Positions 1-8,044 of a DNA stretch of 64,000 bases are shown in pieces; position 1 is the stretch's first letter; every line of letters begins with the position of its first letter. The stretch is from Pollutimonas bauzanensis (lineage in GTDB: Bacteria > Pseudomonadota > Gammaproteobacteria > Burkholderiales > Burkholderiaceae_B), in assembly GCF_900129885.1 (NCBI RefSeq), contig NZ_FQXE01000023.1, positions 1-64,000 on the forward strand, read 5' to 3'. The notes under the pieces were generated by a model. The model was not told where the DNA came from and ran no database searches. It saw only the letters and a list, made by a program, of their open reading frames with translations. Made by a program: the position numbers and the translations under genes.

Positions 1-94
1 AGGCAAAAGCTTAAGAAAATTGGAGGCCCGGGTGGGTCAGTTTTACTCCGGCCGAAAAGCCGGAAAGTGGGTCAGTTTTAAACCGGCGTTGACA
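1..94. mobile_element. Terminal segment of an IS21-family-like insertion sequence
   Basis: The segment holds two copies of GTGGGTCAGTTTTA (32-45 and 67-80) separated by a small CCGGC/GCCGG hairpin (48-63), and finishes in TTGACA at 89-94. Multiple short repeats near a terminus ending in CA are typical of IS21-type elements. No transposase gene is in the window, so only the end is seen. The IS junction coincides with the point where the reading frame of the adjacent Lon-like ATPase is cut. Confidence 0.6.
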
Positions 95-122
95 CTTACG
101 CCAGCCTGTACCGCTCACTCTC

Positions 123-899
123 ATGCCCGGCCTTGCGCGCCTGAATGCAATCCGCGATGCGCTTGCAGCGGAATTCCCGTGGGCGCATGACGCGCTGAGG
201 GTGATCATGAGCGGCCTCGTGGCTCGACAGCGGCACGGCGTCAGGCGTCTGGGCATGCAGCCCATATTGTTGGCCGGCAACCCGGGAAGCGGTAAAACAC
301 GATTTGCGCAGCGCCTGTCCGACTTGCTCGGCACGCCCAATGCGCTGATCAATTTAGCGGGAATGTCCGATGTCAAAGTGCTCAAAGGCGTCACTCGCGG
401 CTGGGCGAGCAACCGGCCGTCACGTTTGATTGAGTTCATTGGACAAGTCAAAGTGGCCAATCCGCTTTTTGTCCTGGATGAGATCGATAAGGCCCAGACC
501 TATGATCACGGCAATGGCGGGCGCCCGCACGATGCGTTGCTCGATCTCTTGGAGCCAGGCAATGCTCGGCGTTACAACGATATTTACCTGTTAACGGAAT
601 GCGATCTCTCCCACTGCTTGTACATCGCCACGGCCAATTCGTTATTGACGTTGCCAGAACCTCTGCTCTCGCGCTTGCAACCGGTGCTCTTTCCGATGCC
701 AGGACCCGAGCATACTGAGGTTATTGCTAGAGGTATCGTCACGGATCTCGAGCGCGAGTGGAACGTACCAAACGGAGCGTTGACCGTGTCAGCGCGCGAT
801 ATCGAACGGCTGCGCGGCCTGGGCCCACGTGAAATGCGCCGAGCGCTGTTGGGACTGTTCGGCGACGAAGTACATTCTGCGATCTACACATTGCATTAA
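123..899 (+). CDS. Lon-like AAA+ ATPase, 5'-truncated by the IS
   Basis: A 258-residue product containing an AAA+ module resembling the Lon ATPase domain: Walker A GNPGSGKT near residue 53, Walker B FVLDEID near residue 116, a sensor-1 stretch IATANS and a C-terminal small helical domain (LGPREMRRAL). There is no Ser-Lys protease domain, so it would remodel rather than cleave proteins. The frame stays open upstream of the ATG to about position 96, exactly at the IS end, which suggests the true gene was longer and lost its N-terminus. Function of the remnant is unknown; expression from this ATG is uncertain. Confidence 0.7.
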   Translation: MPGLARLNAIRDALAAEFPWAHDALRVIMSGLVARQRHGVRRLGMQPILLAGNPGSGKTRFAQRLSDLLGTPNALINLAGMSDVKVLKGVTRGWASNRPSRLIEFIGQVKVANPLFVLDEIDKAQTYDHGNGGRPHDALLDLLEPGNARRYNDIYLLTECDLSHCLYIATANSLLTLPEPLLSRLQPVLFPMPGPEHTEVIARGIVTDLEREWNVPNGALTVSARDIERLRGLGPREMRRALLGLFGDEVHSAIYTLH

Positions 900-960
900 C
901 TGAAACAGCCTGAACGCTATCAATTGGGACAGGCTACGCGTCAAGCTGAAGGAAATTATC

Positions 961-1824
961 ATGACCACGTATCGCCAATGGCTTCCCGCTAATGACACCG
1001 GGCGTGACTTCATCGTCGGGGACTTGCACGGCTGTCTGGATCTATTACAGGCCGAGTTAACACGCGCCGATTTCGATCGCAATAGGGATCGACTGTTCTC
1101 GGTCGGAGATTTAATTGATCGCGGCCCCGATTCTATGGGATGCCTGAGGTTACTCCGCGAACCGTGGTTTTACGCCGTTGTAGGCAACCACGAAGATATG
1201 CTGCTCAGCTATTACAAGAAGCGGAATCCAAACTATCACAGCGCGCCGGATTTCATTCGCAATGGTGGAGGCTGGGTGCATCGGTTAGATGAGCATGAAA
1301 AATCGGAGCTAGAGGACGATCTTTTGCCTCGGGTGCTGGCGCTACCGTACGTGATCACCGTGGGCCAGGATCCCGATATGTTTCATGTGACGCACGCCGA
1401 GCTCATGACAGGCGCGCCTGATGAGAACTATTGGTCAGCTATCGCTGGGTTGCCCATCGACCAATCTCCTAAGCAAGTATTAACCGATGCGATGCTGACC
1501 GACAGGGTACTGTCTGAAATGACGGGTGCTCTCACCTGGGGTCGACGCCTGATTCTTAACGCCAGCGCCCAGGAAGCCACGGAAATCGAGACACGAGCGG
1601 GAAAAATATTGATGAGCCAGAAGCCTTGGCACGCGGGATTGTCATTAACGTATGTTGGCCATACGCCATTAACCCAGATGGTGCTATATGAATCGCACCT
1701 TTTCATTGATCGCGGAGCGTTCAAAAGAGGGGCCAACACATGTTTGTTGGTGCTTAACCAGGACAATGTTCGCGGATGGCTCGGGTGTAACAGTAATGAC
1801 CCATCCCGATCAGGTGATAGTTAA
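961..1824 (+). CDS. PP1/PP2A-type metallophosphoesterase (PrpA/PphA-like)
   Basis: A 287-residue calcineurin-like phosphatase. The metal-binding signature is complete in order: GDLHG (residues 19-23), GDLIDRGPDS (about 48-57) and GNHEDM (about 77-82), with a late GHTP motif near residue 232. These bind a dinuclear Mn/Fe centre in bacterial Ser/Thr protein phosphatases such as PrpA, and in ApaH. The GDLIDRG form favours the PrpA-like group. The start is supported by AAGGA eight bases upstream. It follows the truncated Lon-like gene by 61 bases and may form a small transcription unit with it. The substrate cannot be told from sequence. Confidence 0.85.
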   Translation: MTTYRQWLPANDTGRDFIVGDLHGCLDLLQAELTRADFDRNRDRLFSVGDLIDRGPDSMGCLRLLREPWFYAVVGNHEDMLLSYYKKRNPNYHSAPDFIRNGGGWVHRLDEHEKSELEDDLLPRVLALPYVITVGQDPDMFHVTHAELMTGAPDENYWSAIAGLPIDQSPKQVLTDAMLTDRVLSEMTGALTWGRRLILNASAQEATEIETRAGKILMSQKPWHAGLSLTYVGHTPLTQMVLYESHLFIDRGAFKRGANTCLLVLNQDNVRGWLGCNSNDPSRSGDS

Positions 1825-2058
1825 GGACGCTCAGAGATAACTAACAGCGCTCGCAGCTCAGCAATGCTTATCCCACAGCGGGACTCACCTTTTTGCTGCT
1901 AATAGCTGAGGACCTGCGTCTTGCTTGAAGCATAAAGCCCGTACGCTGATCGCTGCCTATTAAAAGGCCATTCCCCGCGTGCAGACGCTTCGGAAATAAA
2001 CTTCGTATATCCAAGCTGATGACCCTGACGGCGACATGTTGCTAAAATATAAAAACAC

Positions 2059-2087
2059 TTGAAAAGTAACTACCGTTACTTTATAGT
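2059..2087 (+). promoter_or_regulatory. Promoter with palindromic operator in the spacer
   Basis: A -35 TTGAAA (2059-2064) and -10 TATAGT (2082-2087) are separated by 17 bases. A perfect 8-bp inverted repeat AAAGTAAC-TACC-GTTACTTT (2063-2082) fills the spacer, a position where a bound repressor or a spacer-distorting activator would act. The expected transcription start is about 2094, the A of the next gene's ATG, predicting a leaderless mRNA. Confidence 0.6.
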
Positions 2088-2093
2088 CGTACC

Positions 2094-2636
2094 ATGAAAA
2101 TTATGAGCTGGCTATTACTGACCTACAAGGTCCCTCCCGAACCACCAAAAAGACGCGTGGCGTTATGGCGCAAGCTAAAAGGAATGGGCGGGATTTACCT
2201 GCAGAACGGCGTATGTCTACTGCCCAAGACCGATGATCATGTTCGCCAACTCAAGATGTTGGAAAACGAGATCTTTGAAATGAAAGGCGATTCCGTGATC
2301 CTCGAAACCGTCGCCTTAGATCCTTCCCAAGAAGAGAAAGTCATCGCGCGCTTTAAAGCCGACCGGGATGAGGAGTACGAGGAATTTCTAGACAAGTGCA
2401 AGGATTTCGAAGGCGAAATTGCCAAGGAAGTCGCTGCAAACCATTTCACCTACGCCGAGTTGGAAGAAAACGATGTCGATCTTAAAAAGCTGCAAAACTG
2501 GCTGGAAAAAATCCGCAAGCTAGATTTTTATGGCGCCACGCTTGCCTCTGACGCGCAGAAGCGGTTGAGTGACTGCGAAACGCTGCTAGATGTCTATGCG
2601 CATCAGGTTTTCGATGCGCAATCCGAGAACCGCTAA
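2094..2636 (+). CDS. ChrB N-terminal-domain protein (chromate-resistance ChrB-like)
   Basis: A 180-residue protein whose N-terminus (WLLLTYKVPPEP, LWRKLKGMGGIYLQNGV) matches the N-terminal domain of ChrB, a chromate-responsive regulator, a region that resembles PaaX-type winged-helix proteins. The usual ChrB C-terminal domain is missing; instead an acidic, lysine-rich helical tail (residues 85-170) follows, so it is a short form. No ribosome binding site precedes the ATG and the promoter places transcription start on it. A second in-frame ATG lies at 2103. It may regulate itself and the transporter downstream through the spacer palindrome; no chrA is present, so a chromate role is not supported. 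Confidence 0.6.
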   Translation: MKIMSWLLLTYKVPPEPPKRRVALWRKLKGMGGIYLQNGVCLLPKTDDHVRQLKMLENEIFEMKGDSVILETVALDPSQEEKVIARFKADRDEEYEEFLDKCKDFEGEIAKEVAANHFTYAELEENDVDLKKLQNWLEKIRKLDFYGATLASDAQKRLSDCETLLDVYAHQVFDAQSENR

Positions 2637-2649
2637 GGCAACTGCCCTC

Positions 2650-3288
2650 ATGAAATCATCAGAGCCTCAACAAACGAGTACCGCGCGGCCTTCAATGTCA
2701 ATATATTCAGATATGGGCTTACGCCGTGTAGTGATCATCGTCGCGTTGGCAAATCTCGCATACTTTTTCGTTGAGTTCGCGATGGCACGGCGCATCGGAT
2801 CGGTTTCGCTGTTCGCCGACAGCATCGATTTCCTGGAAGATGCCTCAGTCAATCTATTAATCGCGCTAGCGATTGGCTGGTCGCCACGCAATCGCGCCCG
2901 CGTTGGCATGTTGTTGGCCGCTATCCTTATGGCCCCTGTCCTAGCGTTACTGTGGACCGCATGGCAGAAGTTTAATGTTCCGACTCCGCCTGAGCCGTGG
3001 CTGCTGTCATTGACCGGTTTAGGGGCAATGGTTGTAAATTTTGGGTGTGCTCTCTTGTTGGCACGATTCCGACACCACGGCGGCACGCTTACCCGAGCCG
3101 CTTTCCTTTCGGCGCGCAACGATGTACTGGCCAACATCGGCATTATCTTAGCGGGTGTGATCACGCTTCAATGGTCTTCGGGGTGGCCGGATCTGATTGT
3201 CGGTCTTGCCATTGCGGCGGTCAATGTGGACGCGGCCAAATCAGTGTGGAGCGCTGCCCGGAAAGAACACTTGCTGCCCTCAGCATGA
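2650..3288 (+). CDS. Short cation-diffusion-facilitator-like membrane protein
   Basis: A protein of about 212 residues with five to six membrane segments. The segment ADSIDFLEDA resembles the TM2 metal-site region of CDF transporters (HxxxD) with altered ligands, and ARNDVLANIGIILAG resembles their TM5 site. The cytoplasmic C-terminal domain of normal CDF proteins is absent. Start at 2650 was chosen because upstream starts overlap the ChrB-like gene; the ribosome site is weak. It follows that gene by 13 bases, so co-transcription is likely. A metal substrate cannot be inferred because the site residues deviate. Confidence 0.65.
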   Translation: MKSSEPQQTSTARPSMSIYSDMGLRRVVIIVALANLAYFFVEFAMARRIGSVSLFADSIDFLEDASVNLLIALAIGWSPRNRARVGMLLAAILMAPVLALLWTAWQKFNVPTPPEPWLLSLTGLGAMVVNFGCALLLARFRHHGGTLTRAAFLSARNDVLANIGIILAGVITLQWSSGWPDLIVGLAIAAVNVDAAKSVWSAARKEHLLPSA

Positions 3289-3354
3289 AAGAAGCCGCGA
3301 AGCGTGATGAGGTCGATTCGAGTATGCCATTGACCTCTTGAGATTCCCAAATCC

Positions 3355-3987
3355 ATGATTGCAATTGATATCCTACGTGAAAGTCTTCATTTTTCCGAGA
3401 CCGCTATTCCCGGAAATGTTTCTCTATTACTAGCCGTTGTCGATCATTTCCGAGGGCTTTCCGTCTACGTACTGAAAGCGACCTTTGCGCTTTTCGAGCC
3501 CAGGCTGTTCATCGTCCAGGCCTTGTTATGCGCAGGATGGAGGTGGCATCAACGGCATCAGCCAGGGACGACCATCACTTGGGTATCTTTTAGGCGCGAA
3601 GCCGCTTTTTGTCTAATTTGTTTTATCGCCTGCGTTGGCGCCGTGGGTCTTCTTAAGATTACGCTTCAGATTCCTCGACCCGAGTATGCCTTGCAGCACT
3701 TTATTCCAAGACTGTCGGCGGGCGATCCCTTCGGTTTCCCGAGTGGCCATGCGGCAATAGCCGCAGCGGTGGCCTTTGTATTGTGGCGGCGAGCATCCAC
3801 TTTCGGTCGTGCAGTTCTGGCGGCCATGGTTGCTTGGGTGATGACGGCCCGCTGCATCGCAGGGCTGCATTTTCCATTCGATGTGCTATCGGGGGCTGTC
3901 ATCGCTTTGGTAACCGCTGCATGCATATCTTTAATATATCGTCTCTGGCGATGCAATATGCGGAGCTCTGAGCATCATGTTGTCTGA
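3355..3987 (+). CDS. PAP2-family membrane phosphatase
   Basis: A 210-residue integral membrane protein with the three PAP2 acid-phosphatase motifs: KITLQIPRP (about 101-109), PSGHA (about 130-134) and RCIAGLHFPFDVLSG (about 164-178), which supply the catalytic His pair and phosphate-binding Arg/Lys. Family members dephosphorylate undecaprenyl pyrophosphate, phosphatidic acid or similar lipids at the periplasmic face. It lies 66 bases after the CDF-like gene on the same strand. The substrate is unknown; a link to the fluoride genes downstream is only positional. Confidence 0.85.
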   Translation: MIAIDILRESLHFSETAIPGNVSLLLAVVDHFRGLSVYVLKATFALFEPRLFIVQALLCAGWRWHQRHQPGTTITWVSFRREAAFCLICFIACVGAVGLLKITLQIPRPEYALQHFIPRLSAGDPFGFPSGHAAIAAAVAFVLWRRASTFGRAVLAAMVAWVMTARCIAGLHFPFDVLSGAVIALVTAACISLIYRLWRCNMRSSEHHVV

Positions 3988-4064
3988 GTCACTTGATTGG
4001 CATAGCCGTTGTAATAAACAGGAATACTCAGTCGATTGTCTTTATTTACTCGTAGGGGATTAGC

Positions 4065-4820
4065 ATGATGCTCTGGACCCATGCCGGACCTTCGGTTCTG
4101 GCGGCATTTCTGGCTTCGCTGGTGGAGTTTGTCGAGGCACTGACTATCGTGCTTGCCGTGGGCACTGTCAGGGGCTGGCGATCCGCACTAACAGGGGTGG
4201 CCGGTGGCGTGGTTCTGCTCGCTGTCATGATTATTGCGTTTGGACCGCTGCTGGGACAAATACCCATCAAATTGCTGCAAATATTCGTCGGCATGCTTTT
4301 GCTGCTTTTTGGCATGCGCTGGCTGCGTAAAGCCATACTGCGGTCCGCAGGGGCCATCGGACTGCACGATGAACAAGCGGCCTTTGATGCCGAAACGGCC
4401 CAGTTGCGCGCGACCAGTGTAAAGGCGGCAACCACGCTCGATCCCTTGGCCGTGGCCACCGCCTTCAAGGCAGTATTGCTTGAGGGCATCGAAGTCGTGT
4501 TCATCGTTATTGCTGTAGGCGCCACTGCCAATATGCTTGTCCCCGCCAGCGTGGGCGCCGCTCTAGCAGGTGTGCTTGTTATTGCGCTGGGCATAGTGCT
4601 GCAAAAGCCTCTGGCTCGCATTCCAGAAAACACGCTCAAATTCGCGGTTGGCGTATTGATTTCGGCTTTCGGTATTTTCTGGGTCGGGGAAGGATTCGGC
4701 CTAGTCTGGCCAGGCGAAGATCTGGCAATTCTGGCGCTGGCGGTCGCGTTGCTTATTGTGGCGCTGGCTTCGGTCAAGCTTGCTCGCCATCGACTTCAAT
4801 CTATGGAGGTTGCGTCATGA
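4065..4820 (+). CDS. COG4280-like polytopic membrane protein
   Basis: A 251-residue, roughly seven-helix membrane protein built as two related halves: LVEFVEALTIVLAVG near residue 20 and LLEGIEVVFIVIAVGA near residue 145. Paired acidic residues in a membrane helix are reminiscent of cation transporters such as the FTR1 (REGxE) or GDT1 groups, but neither signature is exact. I recognise it as the conserved COG4280 type, of unknown function. Its stop overlaps the next start by four bases (ATGA), so the two are translationally coupled and probably form a complex. Confidence 0.6.
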   Translation: MMLWTHAGPSVLAAFLASLVEFVEALTIVLAVGTVRGWRSALTGVAGGVVLLAVMIIAFGPLLGQIPIKLLQIFVGMLLLLFGMRWLRKAILRSAGAIGLHDEQAAFDAETAQLRATSVKAATTLDPLAVATAFKAVLLEGIEVVFIVIAVGATANMLVPASVGAALAGVLVIALGIVLQKPLARIPENTLKFAVGVLISAFGIFWVGEGFGLVWPGEDLAILALAVALLIVALASVKLARHRLQSMEVAS

Positions 4821-5035
4821 CCGGGCTGATCGAATTTTTGCAAAAACTAGGGCGCTTGTTCGTGGATGATGGAAGTCTGGCGATTGCACTGATTGGATGG
4901 TGCGTAGCGGCCGGTCTGCTCTTGCCGACTTTTGCCCCGCAAAACGTGTGGAGCGCGCCCTTATTTTCCTTAGGATGCCTGCTTATTTTGATTGGCAATG
5001 TCGCCCGTAGCGCCGAGCGACACAAAAAGCGATAG
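4817..5035 (+). CDS. Small two-helix membrane protein partnered with the COG4280-like gene
   Basis: A 72-residue product with an amphipathic N-terminus (LIEFLQKLGRLFVDDG), two hydrophobic segments (about 20-40 and 45-62) and a basic tail (RSAERHKKR) that would lie in the cytoplasm. It begins inside the stop codon of the preceding gene. I do not recognise the family; conserved coupling would make it an accessory subunit of the larger membrane protein. Confidence 0.55.
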   Translation: MTGLIEFLQKLGRLFVDDGSLAIALIGWCVAAGLLLPTFAPQNVWSAPLFSLGCLLILIGNVARSAERHKKR

Positions 5036-5065
5036 CGATGATGTGTTGTTCATGGCGCATTTCAT

Positions 5066-6256
5066 TTACTTATGGATACGGCGACTGACCCATATGAATA
5101 ACGGTATGGCTGCAAGTTGCGCCACAACACAAAACACAATCGTCGCCCATACAGAACGGTCGTAAAGCATGCCTATTGCCGCACTACCGGCAAACCAGAA
5201 TACGCCATAGCCGGCCGTAAACAAACCAAACGCTGAAGCTCGACGCTCGGAAGAGACCATCGGCGCAACAGCGGCCGGGATAATGGATTCATGCACGCCC
5301 ATACCAAGACCCCAAATAGCGGCTCCGACTAGGGCCACCCAAAAATTCCCCAGGAAAACCAGCGGCGCAAAGAGCGCTGATAGCAATGTCAGGCCTATGA
5401 GCACACGAAACCCATAACGATCAAAGAGGCGTCCGAAGAGCAGCGAACCGCTGCCGCTGACCGCCATCGCAACAGCATAAAACGCGGCGATCCATTCGTT
5501 TGGAACGGTATGAGCGCGACTGAAGTGATAGGCAATCAAGGGGTAGTCGGCAAAACCCGCTGCAATCAAGCCCGCCCCAAGCAAATAGATCCAAAAGACA
5601 CGCGGCAAGCCATTACTTGCTTCAGAGGGGGATTGCACAACCAAATCCTGCGGGCGTGGATAGCGCCAACGCGCAAGCCCGACAAAACAGAGATTGATCA
5701 GAGCGGGCAAAGCCAGCACGGCAAACGATTCCCGATAGCTGCCGTGTTGGGCAAGTATCAAGGCAACGACCAAGGGGCCGAATAGCGCGCCCAATTGATC
5801 GAGCGATTCGTGTATGCCAAAGACCCAGCCGTATCTGCCTACCTGTTGCGCAGCATAAGAGAGCATCACGTCGCGCGGGGGATTACGGATGGCTTTGCCA
5901 ACCCGTTCCAGAATGATCAGAACGGCGGCTGCCTGCCAGCTATGTGTTAAAGCCAGGGCGGGCACTGCCGCCATTTGCAACACATAGCCACTGATGGTGA
6001 TAGGCCAAAATTGTTGTGTAGTATCGGCCAAACGACCCGAAACCAGCCTTAGCCCATAGCCTGCCAGTTCGCCAAAGCCGGTAACTACGCCAACAATCGT
6101 CGCCGTCGCCTGCAAGCTGGCCAGGTACGGCCCAAGAATGCTGCGCGCCCCTTCGTAGGTAAAATCCGCAAAAAAACTTAGTACACCGATTAGCAATACA
6201 AACTGATAGGCGCGGCGGCTTGGATCCGCGGCGGGCTTTGAGTCGTGTGTCAACAT
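5066..6256 (-). CDS. MFS transporter under fluoride-riboswitch control
   Basis: A 396-residue, twelve-helix major facilitator protein with the loop 2-3 motif region GRLADTTQQ and a related GRLFDRYG in the second half, typical of proton-coupled exporters. Ribosome site AGGAAAC precedes the ATG. A complete fluoride riboswitch with intrinsic terminator (6325-6410) lies in its leader, so expression should require fluoride. It is the last gene of the leftward crcB-DUF190-phosphatase string. The substrate is unknown; fluoride itself, or a metabolite that builds up when fluoride inhibits enzymes, are possibilities. Confidence 0.8.
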   Translation of the reverse strand: MLTHDSKPAADPSRRAYQFVLLIGVLSFFADFTYEGARSILGPYLASLQATATIVGVVTGFGELAGYGLRLVSGRLADTTQQFWPITISGYVLQMAAVPALALTHSWQAAAVLIILERVGKAIRNPPRDVMLSYAAQQVGRYGWVFGIHESLDQLGALFGPLVVALILAQHGSYRESFAVLALPALINLCFVGLARWRYPRPQDLVVQSPSEASNGLPRVFWIYLLGAGLIAAGFADYPLIAYHFSRAHTVPNEWIAAFYAVAMAVSGSGSLLFGRLFDRYGFRVLIGLTLLSALFAPLVFLGNFWVALVGAAIWGLGMGVHESIIPAAVAPMVSSERRASAFGLFTAGYGVFWFAGSAAIGMLYDRSVWATIVFCVVAQLAAIPLFIWVSRRIHK

Positions 6257-6324
6257 GTCCGTTTCCTGTGCTTGGGCTCAATAGTGAGCACATGAGGCAA
6301 GCCTGGAAGCGGAAAACGGGAAAC

Positions 6325-6410
6325 AAAAAATGCCTACAACTCCCGATCCAGGAAGGTGTAGGCATCATCAGTCGCTGATAGCGACGGTTAGCGGAGGAAT
6401 GCCATCTCCG
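6325..6410 (-). promoter_or_regulatory. Fluoride riboswitch (crcB motif) with intrinsic terminator, MFS gene
   Basis: Read on the minus strand, GGAGATGGCATTCCTCC (6393-6409) is followed by a CTAACCG segment and TGATGATGCCTAC, the conserved core of the fluoride aptamer. The 3' arm GCCTACAC can instead pair within a hairpin (6332-6363) followed by six U (6325-6330), a textbook terminator that competes with the aptamer. The upstream gene stops at 6447, only 37 bases before the aptamer, and no good promoter is visible between, so it may attenuate read-through from the crcB operon. Confidence 0.95.
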
Positions 6411-6446
6411 TCGGTGCAAAAACCAAGGTGGCGTTACACGCAACCC

Positions 6447-7076
6447 TCAATTAGTCGGTAGTTCTTCTAAATGTGCGGTGTCATTGATACAACGTATTGT
6501 GATCTTCCCATCATGGATGTCAATATGATTGATGCAGCAGGGACTTTGCGCCACGCGCCAATAGGCAGAAAGCGGCTGATCTAACAACTGGAGCAACAGG
6601 GCACGGTTTACGCTGTCATGCCCGATGAGCAAGACCACATCCGATTTGTTCGGGTGGCGTTCTAACACGGTACGTAAACCATCGGCCGTGCGCGCTACGA
6701 GATCTTGCAATGACTCCCCATCGGGAAAGCGCATCAGATGCGGGCTGTTGTACCAGGCCTGATAAAGCGTTGGCCAACGTTCGCTTACCGCTTCGTGCGT
6801 TAATCCCTGCCATTGGCCATAATCGAGGTCATGCAAGCCATTAAGCACTTTGGATGAAAGATTCAGTGCTTGTGCAATGGGCGCGCCGGTGGCGATGCTT
6901 CGGCCCATGGGGCTGGTATACAGCGCCACAGGCGAAAAACGTGCAGCCACCCGCTGCGCTAACACGTGCGCTTGGCGCTCCCCAAGCGGGCTTAACGGGA
7001 GTTCGGCACGACCTCGAAATCGTTCGGGATTAATGCCCTCGACATGGCCGTGGCGCATAAGAATCAGTGTAGTCAT
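6447..7076 (-). CDS. Histidine-phosphatase (phosphoglycerate-mutase-like) family protein
   Basis: A 209-residue enzyme with the branch-1 signature LMRHGHVEG at the N-terminus (catalytic His in RHG), FRGRAELPLSPLGERQA, LYTSPMGRS and the second catalytic site LIGHDSVNR. The family removes phosphate from small molecules such as alpha-ribazole phosphate, phosphoglycerates or sugar phosphates through a phosphohistidine. Start 7076 was preferred because AAGGG lies seven bases upstream and an earlier start adds 22 unconserved residues. It sits between DUF190 and the fluoride-regulated MFS gene, so a role in metabolism under fluoride (for example around 2-phosphoglycerate and enolase) is an inference. 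Confidence 0.8.
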   Translation of the reverse strand: MTTLILMRHGHVEGINPERFRGRAELPLSPLGERQAHVLAQRVAARFSPVALYTSPMGRSIATGAPIAQALNLSSKVLNGLHDLDYGQWQGLTHEAVSERWPTLYQAWYNSPHLMRFPDGESLQDLVARTADGLRTVLERHPNKSDVVLLIGHDSVNRALLLQLLDQPLSAYWRVAQSPCCINHIDIHDGKITIRCINDTAHLEELPTN

Positions 7077-7151
7077 TGATTTTCCCTTATCCAAAATAAA
7101 ATAATTGAAGCGGACCCAATTCGTAAGGACAACCCCCTGCATCGGCGGGCA

Positions 7152-7475
7152 TCAATCGGGGTCGCCTATCAGTCCAAATTCCACGCGTGTCTTGGAGTAA
7201 AACAAATGAAGCGCCGGTTCGGCGGCTAAACGCGTCATGAGTTCTTCACTTTCTGCGTCGGTCACCACCACCGTAATTTCTATGGGTTGATCCGCCAGGT
7301 CAAAGAAACGCGCCGAATGAAGGCGGTGATGTCCGCCGAGTCCTTCTTGGGCGGCCGTCATCGTAGCGCCCCGAATCCCCATCGACTGAATAAGCGCCAT
7401 CAACCATTGATGCAGAGGGTGATGGCCATGGCGGCGGTCTTGTTGTGTAAAGAACGTCAGTTGATAGCCTGTCAT
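7152..7475 (-). CDS. DUF190 protein, crcB partner
   Basis: A 107-residue cytosolic protein of the DUF190 family, a PII-like alpha/beta fold: YQLTFFTQQDRRHG at the start, GIRGATMTAAQEGLGGHHRLHSARFFDL in the middle and a final VEFGLIG. DUF190 genes are often found beside crcB. It lies 17 bases after crcB and shares its riboswitch. It is a clear paralogue of the DUF190 gene at 22,995 (both begin with YQ(L/V)TFFT and end VEFG(L/A)IG). A sensory or modulatory role for the channel is plausible but untested from sequence. Confidence 0.85.
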   Translation of the reverse strand: MTGYQLTFFTQQDRRHGHHPLHQWLMALIQSMGIRGATMTAAQEGLGGHHRLHSARFFDLADQPIEITVVVTDAESEELMTRLAAEPALHLFYSKTRVEFGLIGDPD

Positions 7476-7492
7476 GATCGTGACTCCGTTAA

Positions 7493-7888
7493 TTAACTAC
7501 CGGATAAAGACTGCGCGATGGCAATGCCAAGTATTGTTAAAGCGATTGAGCCTATGACATGCAAGCCAATTTCTAGCGCGGCGCTGGCTAGTTCCCGGCT
7601 CTGGATCATGGTGCCAACTTCCAGCGAAAACGTGGAAAAAGTCGTCAAACCACCCATAAAACCGGTAATCACAGCCAGACGCCATTCTGGCGCCAGCCCA
7701 CTGTGATTGGCGAAGAATACGCTGGCAACACCTATGAGCAGGCCACCGATCAAATTAGCGGCCAACGTGCCCAGCGGTAGTGTCGGCCAAAGCGAGTTCA
7801 AACCCATGCCCAGTACCCAACGCAACAAGGCACCGAGGGCAGCACCGATAGAAATTGCAAAAATTGCACTTAGCATGGCAGCCGCCAT
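7493..7888 (-). CDS. crcB: Fluoride ion channel CrcB/Fluc
   Basis: A product of about 131 residues with four membrane helices and the family signatures GALLRW (about 16-21), GTLAANLIGGLLIG and ITGFMGGLTTFSTFSLE, which contain the pore Asn, the Phe-box and the Thr/Ser track. Dual-topology dimers export fluoride passively from the cytoplasm. The start at 7888 brings the length close to the usual 125; ATG 7876 is also possible and 7948 would add 20 residues with no conservation; no ribosome site is convincing. First gene of a leftward unit with DUF190 and the histidine phosphatase, preceded by its own fluoride riboswitch. Confidence 0.95.
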   Translation of the reverse strand: MAAAMLSAIFAISIGAALGALLRWVLGMGLNSLWPTLPLGTLAANLIGGLLIGVASVFFANHSGLAPEWRLAVITGFMGGLTTFSTFSLEVGTMIQSRELASAALEIGLHVIGSIALTILGIAIAQSLSGS

Positions 7889-8044
7889 GTAATGGAGCGA
7901 GATGATTGTGGCCGGACTTGCGGCCGAACCCAACCCATGGCCGAGCATGGAGAATGAAAAACGAAGGAAGAAAGAGGCATCTTAATCATGGAACCGGATC
8001 TTTGCGTACGCGTTATCCTGGACCACAAATCGCTGATGCATACC

